DNA of 64,000 nt from Aphelocoma coerulescens (Eukaryota > Chordata > Aves > Passeriformes > Corvidae). The translations under genes were made by a program, and so were the position numbers. Positions 53,693-64,000 of the stretch are shown in pieces. Below the pieces are notes generated by a model that was given only the letters and a program-made list of their open reading frames with translations, made no database searches and was not told the DNA's origin. The stretch's first letter is position 1, and every line of letters begins with the position of its first letter. Location: NCBI RefSeq assembly GCF_041296385.1, contig NC_091014.1:15227578-15291577 (forward strand), read 5' to 3'.

Positions 53693-56690
53693 ACTTCTCA
53701 GCACAGCCAGGGAGCAAATTAGAGGAGGGAGCTATAGTCCCATAACCATTCCTCTACCTCTCATCCCTCTGACAATTCTACCTCTTTATATAGGTTCATG
53801 AACATAAAGGCAAATCCTTAACTCTCTCATAGGGTATTGGTATTGCTTCCCTTCTATCACACCCTATTATGCTTAGAATGCACAGCTGGAAATTACTTTT
53901 TAAGAACTGAAAATACCAGCTGCCTGCTGAATCCTTTTCTTGAACAAAAATATTGTATGTCAAGGCAGAATACACTAAGACCTAGGAATAAGTGACATTT
54001 TATAATCTACTTCAGCCTACCAAAGGGTTAGAACTTCGTATTTTTTAATTTAAAAGAAAAAAAAAATTGTCACTACAATTCTAAATTTTCTTGATTTACT
54101 AAACCTGAACAGCTTTTCTATCTGCTGGCGAGATGCTTCTTGAAAACGCATTTTTTAAACCAGTATTTCTAAGATAGTTATGTAAGAGGAGAGTCATAGA
54201 CAGAGACCAACCCGATATGCAGATCATCAGGCAGAAAAACAGTACTTTGAGCAACACGGTTAGCTTTCCTTAATCTAAATGACTCACCAACACATATTCT
54301 TTCTATTATGTGATCTCATTTTTTAACCTCAAATATTCTTTGTGATAATACAGAATCAAGATAAAAAATTAAAACTTCCTGTAGGTATTAAAATGTTTTG
54401 GAACAGAGATGACTATGAAGCTCATCCCTACGAGCTCCACAAAAACTATATTACACTTTATATAGACTGAATTGATTTTGAGCTTTTGCTAGAAATTAGA
54501 GAATCAACAGAAGTCTACTGAGAACAATCAGCTGCACTAACAAAGAGTTAGTAAAGAAGACAGTAATAAACCAATGTGATTAAGCTGCATCACTCAAGAG
54601 GCTACTTGAGTCAAAAGAGAAACTCTTCTGTGGTCTGAGAACTAACCTCAGTGACAGAAATGATACCTTAGGTTTTAACTTTTATATTTTTCAAATTCTG
54701 TACCGCTTAATAATAAAGAGGGGGAAAGAAGGAAATTAGAACATCTGAAGTGGATTCCCCAGAAGCAAACACCTGAGATCTGCAGATACATAACTCCCCT
54801 CAAATGCAAGAATGCAATGACAAATTAAGAGGTGTTCCATGGGAGATTGGGAAGGGGGGGAGAGGATATTAATGGAAAATAACCTATTTCTGAAATTTTA
54901 AATAAACTCATAGAATGATAAAATTACAAATCTTTGTTTGCCTGTTTTAGGAAGGTTTGAATTATTTTTCTTTCATTGGTCATTTGGTTTACTTGGTTCT
55001 GCAGTCTTAGTTGCAGATAATATTGGTGATATCTGTACCCTAAGAAGACACTGCTATTTTTCCATAATGAAGAAAAATTACAATTTTTGAAGAAACTACT
55101 AATTTAAATTCCAAAAAGTCAACAGGTCTAAATGATACCCAAGAATTCTGTTTGGATTTAAGTATGTAGAAGACGAGAGGCTACACGATTTATCAAGAAC
55201 TACTATAGAAGACTCATGTGCATTAGTAGAAGACGTTCATGAAACTGAACCTAAACTGCTACTGGCAATATATATTTCTGTTATCTTCCATGGTCTTAAA
55301 GGAAATGTTAGTTACAGCACTAGCTATGGAAAGGGAAGGATATCCTGTTTGCCTCACTTGTAACTGAACCAACGACCCAGGATGCTGCTGGGCCCGAATA
55401 TGTCAATTTGTTTGGTTTTGTCAATGCAGCTAATTTAAAACCAAAGCCCTTAAAACAGAGCCTGAGATCCCAATACCTCAGCAGAAGACCAATGCTCACC
55501 CTTTGGTGAAAGCAACCTAGAGTTCTACATTATATCTCTAGACTCTAGGTGGTATAGGCAAACACCCAAACTCAAAGAACAATAGTCTGCTGCTTGGAGA
55601 CACTTAAATTTGCCATGCAATTGATGCATGGAGCAGGTGGGGAATAGCAAGAGCAGGCACATTTCTAAGTCTTCAGAGTGGAAGCTGATGCCTCCAAAAA
55701 GAACCTTTGCTCATGTTCTATTTAAACCAGACTAATTCTCCACTGCCCCACACTCTGCACCAGGCACCTGAGTAATTGCTGAAGTAAGCCTTATATTAAG
55801 CCTTTAAATCAAGTGAAAGGGATTCCACTACAGGTACTATTAAACAGTATCTTACAGCCATCGCATACAACTTGAGCACTTCAGAAAAAGATGTTCATTC
55901 CTATCAAAACTGCATAGATTACAATGCCTTGTAAAGTATTCAAAATAAGAATGTAACTGCTGTATACTAGGTGCCATATACAATGTCATATATTTTAGAT
56001 ATACTTTACAAAATTGTTACTTTTGAAATTTTTTCTGCAGGTATTATTAATTCATTATTAAAGAGAAAGAAAAATTTATTTTACTAAAATCTAGTTAGTT
56101 ACAAAACTCTTGGTATCCTTCTTTCCTATTCCTACAGGGCAAAATTCCTGCAAACATTTCTTCAGTGAAATAACAGAGAAAAAAGTCTGTGTCACTACAG
56201 TGCCATTAAGTTCCTATGAAATCTGATCCTTATTTAAGCAATTTCTACCATCTTAAAAATTAACTACTTGTATGCATAATACATAAGATTTCAGTTTTTA
56301 GGTGTTTGAGCAACATTAAGTAAGTCAAAACTGTCCTGCTGGAGACAGAAACTGAGTGGGGCCCCTTGGCTCCGTATTTCTGTTTGTTTTCTCAGACAGC
56401 ACATTAACACACTCTTTCTGTTTAAGTCCAGAAAAGGAAATAGAACATATTAGACAACCAGGTATAGTTTCTGATAGATGTCCCTAATGAAGGGGAACAT
56501 AAAAATAAAGACAGAGCAAAGCACTTCTCAGTTTTTCATTTCAATCCAAGACTGTTTTCATTTTAAAGAAATCAGGCCAACAGTACCAAAACCAAACTGG
56601 TGGAAAGCATACAAGTCAAAGAAAGCAGAACTTGAACTGCTCATTTAAACACAGACAATTATCTTGTATTGTCATGTACTTTATATTGTT

Positions 56691-56831
56691 ATAGAATGGT
56701 TTGGTGAGAAGGGGCCTTTAAAGAACATCTAATTCAACCCCTCTGCATGGGCAGGGCACCTTCCATGATATCATGTTGCTCAAAGCCCTGTTCAACCTGA
56801 CCTTGACCACTTCCAGTGATGGAGCATCACC
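56691..56831 (-). mobile_element. CR1 3'-end fragment
   Basis: It begins ATAGAATGGTTTGGTGAGAA, continues with GGGGCCTTTAAAGAACATCT and contains TTCAACCTGACCTTGACCAC before TTCCAGTGATGGAGCATCAC. This is the standard 3' end of avian CR1 in reverse complement, truncated after about 140 bp. The octamer tail is reduced to a single partial unit. Confidence 0.88.
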
Positions 56832-57702
56832 TTAGCTGATCAAAGCTTTACTTCAGAAGAAAACAGAAAATGCAACACTAATTCAAAAGCCATGTAGGTA
56901 TGAAAAAACTGAACATTTTCTAGCATGTTAAAACTAAGGGAAAAGTTTTAAGTGTAAAGCCAGATTGGAATAAGAAAGAATGGAGTGTCATCCTGCACTT
57001 GGGATCAGCTTTGTTTCTTCCAAAAGATTGTTCCTGATTTTTTTTTGTAAACTATGGTTTATGTTAAAATATTTAGTAGTGCTTTAATAATCATCTATGT
57101 CCAATCCTATCTACAGAGGAAACCTGCTGTTTCTCTCCAGACTGCATGCAAAAATATAAAAAAACACACCCTGAATTGAGAACAATTATGGGGGAGCAGT
57201 GAGGAAGACTGACTAGCTATTTTTAAATTATGTTAAAACTGCATTTAAGTTGTCTTGATGGAAGAGTTAATTCCTACTGCTCTCTGGGCTGGAAATCAGA
57301 TGCCACGCAGGATCTGGAACTGATGGAAATGAGTTTGATATCTATTTTTATCATCATCACTGACTTAACAATGAGCACCAAATTTTGGAGACATTCCTGT
57401 GAAAATGCCATGATTCAGAAAATAGCTTAACACACCAAGACAAACACTACTTAGGTCTAATCACAAGTTATACCACACGACTCCCACACTCACTTAGGCC
57501 TAAAGCAAGAGTTGTTGAACTCCTTTAAGGTTCCCCCTCCCACGCACCATTAGATCTCCCCCATTCCTCCCCCTCACCCTTGAATACAAACTCACAACCT
57601 TACTTCACCACGACCTACTAAACCTGCTTTCTATTTTGCCCTCTGCTGCCTGGACTGCCGACTCCACGGGGTGCAGGCAGCAGCCCCACATCCAGCTGGT
57701 GG

Positions 57703-58395
57703 CTGTTTAATGCCATTGTTAGTAACCTGGGTGACAGGACAGAATTAACCCTCTGTGAGCTTATGGGTGACAGCAATCTGAGGAAGTGCTCAGCACCCTG
57801 GAGAGCAGGGCTGCCATTCTGAAGAACCTTAGCAACCTTGAGATGAGGGCAGACAAAAACATTATGAAGTTCAACAAAAGTGAGTTAAGTAAGCCCTGTT
57901 CACCTGGGATGGCACAGCCCTGTCCACACAAGCAGCTTGGGTGCTCACTGGCTGGAAAGAAGCTTTCAGAAACAGACCCAGCAGACAGAGAATTTAACTT
58001 AAACCAGCAGTACATCCTTGTGGCAGAGGCAGCCAGCTACGTACTGGACTGGGTGTACCCAGCAGGTTGAGGGAAGTCATTATTCTTATTATTTGGCACT
58101 TGTAAAGCCACTGTACTCCATGCCTCCCAGTAAAAGAGAGACATTGACCAATTAGTCCAATAGGGAACCACCACGACAGGGCACTGAAGCATGTGAGTGT
58201 GAGGAGGGGCTGAGAGAACTGAGTCTGTTAACCTTGAAAAGAGATAGTTAAGAAGAGAACTAACTGCATCTTCTGCTACCTGACAGACAGACCTTTCCCA
58301 GAGGTGCACACGGATGGGACAAGTGGCAAGAGACACAAGCTACAACATAGGAAATTCTAGTTAGACATGGGGGGAGAACACTTTACTTATGGTTC
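57703..58395 (+). mobile_element. Degraded CR1 ORF2 fragment, sense orientation
   Basis: Plus-strand remnants in the CR1 ORF2 order are: LFNAIVSNLGD at about 57706; a decayed FADDTKL (LMGDSNL) near 57760; MKFNKSEL near 57860; the LAGKK...ETDPADREFNLNQQYILVAE block at 57950-58030, equivalent to the 'ESS..EKDLGVLVD.KLNMSQQCALAAKKA' region; a '...AGRGKSLFLLFGTCKATVLHA' equivalent near 58060-58120; then GTGAGGAGGGGCTGAGAGAA and AGAGACACAAGCTACAACAT, equivalent to the 'EERLRELG' and 'RGNGHKLKHRKF' segments. Truncated at both ends, with stops and frameshifts. Opposite in orientation to COG5. Confidence 0.82.
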
Positions 58396-61300
58396 TGTAC
58401 ACGTTACCCATGGAGGATATTAACCTGCAGAAATGCACACACTGTATTTTAATATAATTACAATTGATAAACTGTGAAACATTAGGATCTAGAACTTGAA
58501 AAATCACCCTAAGCTTCTTAAGCCTTCCCTCAAAACAGGCTGATTTGAGAAACTTCCTTAAGAGCTCCCAAAACATTTTTAGTAACTAAAACTGCATCTT
58601 CTTCTAAATTCTCTGTGATAAAATACTCATACAGAATTGTAACATTCATGCCATTCAATAGTACTTGGGTGGAGCTGAAACCAATTTCAGCCCAAGTATT
58701 CTATCTGAGCTATGGCCTAGAAATCAGAAAATATTCAAAAGAAAATTTCTTATACCAATGGCCATAAATTACAAGCATAACAGGTCTGTAACATGAATAT
58801 ATAACTTATAAAGTCCACATTTTGTTCTGACAATTAAGTGTTCATTAAAAATAAACAGAAAAACCCACACTTCTCCACAATAAAATCATTGAAGTTTAAT
58901 TTAGACACTCCACAGATAAGGAACTGCTCTTCAGATGCACATGGACTTTCAAAATCAAATTTATTCTGGCAACAAAACAATAATACCTCTACAAGTCAAT
59001 ACTCCTCTTGGGCTTTTTTTGGAGCAAAGTAAAAATAAAACATGTTGCCAGTAAAAATCTAGTTGTCCTATTTCAGTTTTGAACAGATTTCATAGCATCA
59101 TGGATGCAAAGCAAATGTACAGCATGTGTGAAAGATGAAAACAGAAAAGGGGACAGAAAGGTATAATATGGAACAGGAGAGAGATGTAGCCCAAGTGAGG
59201 CATTACAGAAGAAATGAACTTTAGCTTTGAAAGAGTTGAGAATAACAGAATGCTCAAAAATAACAGACAGAAAATTATGAAGGAATGTAGTGAAAGGATA
59301 CAAATACAGATCAGTTCATACAGTTTGGTCTTATTAATCTGTAAGGGTAATTTAGTGCCATCATACGCTTTCCACCTTGACAAGTTCCTTCCCACCCCCA
59401 CCTAAGCCCATAGCTTCGCACTGCTTGCTCATTACCAAGGCCAATGGTAATGCTCATTTCTGCTCAAATTTCAGGAGAGCATCCAAAACTGGAAAACAAA
59501 GAGGTGAATAAAGCTTGTGTTTAATAAGTTTCATGCAGACAGTAATCAGGATTTTTACTGCCTCGAAAATATTTCTTAACATCTCAACAGGTGAACAATA
59601 AGCAGTCCTTGAAATGGAGCATCATATCAGTATATAAAATGAAGCAGGATGAAAGGAATGTACTCTCATATTTACCAGAGATAATTGCATTGAAAATATG
59701 TTACAACTGCACCATAAACCCATGTAAAAGAAGTATGCCCTTCCAAATGGAGTGGATTAAGTAAACCATCCCCTTCCTGAACTAGGAAACTGAGATAAGG
59801 ACTCATCTAAATGAAGGTATATGGGCTTGGCTGTCTTTTGTTTGCCTAAGTTAGTGTCGTCACTAAAGCCATGAAAGCCAGCAAAATAGTTATGAGCCGA
59901 GAGATGCAAAATATAACCTAAATTTACATGTTGGCCTGAAAATACAAGCCTTTTGGCAGCTTTTACATATTATTAATATGTTATCATTCAATAGCTAAGT
60001 AGAATTTCTCAATATAGAGCATTATGTAAACGTGCGATGATTCAGTTTCCATCAGTACCATCCCATGTTGCAATAGACCATGCAATGATAAAAGAAAATG
60101 AAAGAAAATGATCATGTGTCTCAAGAATCTTAGTCAAAAATAACTTCTTTCAAACATCCCACCAGTTGCTGAGAAGGCAAAGATGGCTGACTCTTCGCTG
60201 AATCACTGCCTTCGAAGGAGGGCAGGGGAGATTTTGGTTAATTTGTGAGTTTTAATTCATGATGTTAATGGTTAATGACCTAATTTTTGAATACTTTACA
60301 CCTGGATACAGGTATACATGGACAGCCACAGGCTTACAGGTCTACAAGTCTACAATTACCATACTGAACTAGCTAGTTTGCACTTAGTTTTTTTCTTTTT
60401 GGTGAGCTTTAGCCTACATTTTTTGAGTTTATACCATTATTTTTGCACTAATATGTGAATCCAAAAATGTAGCTTGCCCATGGGAGAACACAGGTAGTTT
60501 CTAACATACACTTGTAAATGACAGGAGACTCTTTAGGATCAGTAGTGCTACAGTGCTATACAAAGTAATAAAAAAAAAATCATGCTATCTTGGCCCCTGC
60601 ATAAGGGGGAATACTACTTTTTTTCTTTACTACATATGTATAAGCTGCAAATATTTCTTTCATATTCCTCTTTCCTTATGGGTCTCTCCTGCCTCTTTTC
60701 AACACCCACCATTCACCCTTTCATACTTACACCTTCACGAAAACACTTCTGCAAAAGCAGAACTGCATTTTCTTTAGTAACAGCTGGGTTAACTCCCTCA
60801 GTACTCTAGAATATACATAATTTTTGTCTTCAATAAATGCATGTTTAATTCCTCCCACCTCTCACCTGCCATATCATCAATAACTTCCTGCAACTGGCTG
60901 CAGATCTACCTGTTTTTATTATCTTTAGAGTCAACAGATGTTGCATAGGCTATAAATCACACAGGTTTTATGAATCTCAGATACTCTGCAGCAGAGCAAA
61001 ATGAACCTTGTGTTATACAGAGTGTTTCTGTAGACAAGTTGAACAACTGCAAAATTTTAAAACCTCTAGAAATATATCTTATCTCCTACAGCAAAGCCCT
61101 TTTGAAATTTAGAGATCAGCCTATGGCAGAAATCTGCCCCGTCTGCCAGCATTCTTGCCAATTCTTCTAGCAATAATAAAACTTAGCAACAGTACTAAAA
61201 AGATGTGCAAGAAAAGAATGTTGTTTGAAAGCCAAACTGAACCTAAGAGTGTTCATATTCCAAACACTTGCATTTGAAATTAGCCAGCACAGATGCTGGA

Positions 61301-64000
61301 TGGAAATGGATGGAAATGGCCAGAAAGTAAAGAGCAGTAACAGTTGCTCTAGGATATTGGCTCCCCAAAACCAACTTTCACTAAAGCAGCCACAGGCACC
61401 AGTAACCAGACAGTCCCAGTTAAGTTTGGCTTGACTGCAATGCCCTTTAGAAGGGGAGGCAGTTTGGTTTTGGATGCTTGTGTACTTACTGGATTGCTGA
61501 AATGGTGAGAAAGTGGCAAACAGCATCAGAAGGGCCCGTAAGGTCTAACTACTCCAAAAGCATCATCAAGACACAGTAGCACGCTGGGGTCAACACTGGT
61601 CAGTCATTCTCAGTACAAAAAACTTTTTCCCAGGCTTGAGAGCCTGAAATACTGAAAATTTCCAGCTACTGAGCATCTTAAATGAATGTGGCTGTCTCAG
61701 TACTTGCATCACAGAAGACCTGCAGCACGGTAGAATGGACAGAGCTCGGTGACAGCCACTGCAAATTGCCGCTTACAGCAGGACTCTTCCCACCATGTGA
61801 ACCCTATTACATCACTGCTTTTTATCTCTTTCTGTTTTCTGATCCAATTAAAGTCATTGCAAGTAATTAAAAAGGCAGGATTAGCTGACTGCATTTCAGG
61901 AGACGTTACACAGATCATATTTGTAAATAAAATGGCTTTTTAGGACTGTCTGAAGTAGAGGATCCTGGCTCGTGTTAGCAGTGACCTTTGAGAGGCAGAG
62001 CTGCCCATCAGATCGGCAGCCCTAGGTCCTCCTGTGATGGCCAGCACAGCCACCAGCAGGCTGCTGGGACAGCTCCCATGGATCTCAGCTCCTTCACTCT
62101 CCAAACGCAAGCACTGCAGAGGGAATAAAGCTCCATGACTACAAGAGTACAAGTACTCCAGATTTAACAGAACTTCCATTTGATTTATACAAATGATCTA
62201 ACAATGAAAACTGTAGTCTCTGCAAGGCACTGACTTTTTTTAAAATCCACGTATTTATGCTATCATAAATGAGAATTCAAAATTAAATGCATTTTATAAG
62301 ACATTTCAGTAACTGGTTGGAAGCAGCTATTGCTTCCTATTTAAAGGAAAAATATATTTTGATTATGTCATATTATGTTATGAAATAATTTCAAAGGGAA
62401 AAGCAAGAAAGGCCTATTTGTCACAAATTGGATGAAAACTGGACTTCAAAATGTCAAACCTTCCCAGAAAGCAACAATTCCAAGTTTTATCTAACTCTCC
62501 TGAAGATTCATTTTCAACCACAAAGTTAATTATGTTTGATCTGAATTCAGTGAGCAGTGTTAGGGATCAAGGCAAATTGCTGGAGTAAGGGGAAATCAGA
62601 CAGGTCTTCAAAGTCATTCTAGGTAAGACAGAGCACTCCTTAGGAGCATAAGGCTTCAATAATAAAATTTTGTATTTGATAACAGGAAATAGGAAAATAA
62701 TTTCATTGGCTCATTTAGAGAATGCCAGTTTTCCATCATCTCATATACAAGTAGTGGCTTGTAAGAAGAAAGGAAAATAGAAGAGGGGCTGATGGGTGGA
62801 TATTTACAAATAATCACTCAAAGTTCATATGCTACAAGAAATGACAGAAAAATGTTGTATGAAGTCTGTTGCAAGGGTAAAAATAAGCAGAACACAAATC
62901 TCATTTTAGAAATAGAATGAGGCAAAAAAAACTGAAATTGAGCATCATAGGCCCTGCAGCAACTAAGAGGAGGGATGTCTGTGCAGACTGACAAAGGGAA
63001 TCATTTACAGTTAATAAAATACACAAACCACCAAAAGTACATTTCTGAGAAAAGTAAAAACAGGAAAAGAAAAAAACACCTCCTTGGTTCTTGATAAAGC
63101 AGAACATTTCAGAATACTTCTCCATGCTTCATGTCTCTGAGGAGTCTAAGTACTGTTTGCATGCATGTTCTTCATTCTACCTTCACTCTCCAAGTAACCA
63201 CTCATGCTGCTGTGAGCCTCAGTCTCTCTCACCCTTTGCCCCAAGTAAAACTGGAAAATACAGGAATCGTCAGGAAAGAGGAAGCAGAACATGGAGAGGG
63301 GGAGAGAGGGATCTAACCCCTCTTTCCTTCCCTAGAAAACATCAAAGGGAAGCATCATCAGCAATAGAGTTAAGAGCTAAAAACTGAGTCAGTCCTGAAG
63401 AAACCATGGCATAGTTCTCCTGTTTTAAAAGAACATTGGTATGCATGTTTTACTGTGTTCTCTATTACTGAACTTTTACAGAACCCTTGCTCTGCATTCA
63501 CCAGGTTTTCAGAGTCCTGAAAACTAAATGGGATCTATAAAGTTCAGGTTCTCAAACTTTATCGTGATAATAACATCTAAAAATGTGGAAATACAAAAAA
63601 GTAGGATGAGATTTTTCAATCCTATATTGCCACAAGCTAGCAATACAGTCATGGAGGCATAGTACTGACTTGCCCTTTCCAGAGAACATGCAGCAGCTGA
63701 GACAGATCTGCAAAGGTATTTTTTTAAAAAACAGGGGCATGGTGGGAGGAGTCTGGGCCTGGTAACAAAGGATGCTATAGTATCCCCACTTTCAAGTGAC
63801 ACGTTTTATGGAGAAAGGTTAAGGAGCTGTTTTTCAGCTACACTTCTCTCACTGTCTCCTCCTGAAAGCGATTGCTGCTGGCTCCCCTCCAGCGAGGGCT
63901 TGAGAGGAATCAAACGATTCGCTGGTGAGGACTGCACAGAGAGCTTGCAGGCAGAGAAAAGACAGACAGCATCCTAATGGGGAAAAAACTGCAGACCAGA

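Noticed and set aside
57786..58070. 94-codon plus-strand ORF taken as a gene
   Set aside because: It is the remnant of CR1 ORF2 within 57703-58395.
60086..60110. AAAGAAAATG tandem repeat
   Set aside because: Two short A-rich units, expected by chance in this composition.

Overview
This is nuclear DNA from a vertebrate, most likely a bird. The evidence is split, spliceosomal exons of a conserved animal gene, several CR1 LINE fragments (one ending in the avian/reptilian ATTCTRTG-type 3' tail), one retroviral solo-LTR-like element, AT-rich introns and a low overall repeat load. Turtle or crocodilian DNA also carries CR1 and cannot be excluded from sequence alone.

The only gene I can support is COG5 (conserved oligomeric Golgi complex subunit 5), on the minus strand and partial at both ends. 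Four consecutive coding exons are visible, in transcript order 50614-50484, 9147-8982, 7906-7794 and 7699-7622. They total 488 nt, about 162 codons of a protein that is roughly 840 residues long in human. All joins keep the reading frame, have AG/GT borders and follow vertebrate COG5 as I remember it with no missing residues. COG5 is part of lobe B of the COG tether, which captures retrograde vesicles at the Golgi.

Layout: 1-7621 is COG5 intron running off the left edge, with a CR1 copy at 123-727. Positions 7622-9147 hold three clustered exons separated by introns of 94 bp and 1,075 bp. Positions 9148-50483 are one intron of 41,336 bp, with old CR1 pieces (around 16975, 25590-26260, 34860-35290, 35524), a solo LTR-like element (40819-41256), a diverged 224-bp tandem duplication (45021-45468), a CpG-rich promoter-like patch (about 47300-47580), a 33-nt poly-C tract (19245-19277) and small hairpins. 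Positions 50484-50614 are the fourth exon. Positions 50615-64000 are the next intron upstream in the transcript, with two CR1 copies and a hairpin. Nearly all open reading frames of 60-170 codons look like chance ORFs in AT-rich introns, or are CR1 remnants.

I see no RNA gene, CRISPR array, operon or novel multi-gene system. The best leads for follow-up are the tandem duplication, the solo LTR and the CpG-rich intronic patch.
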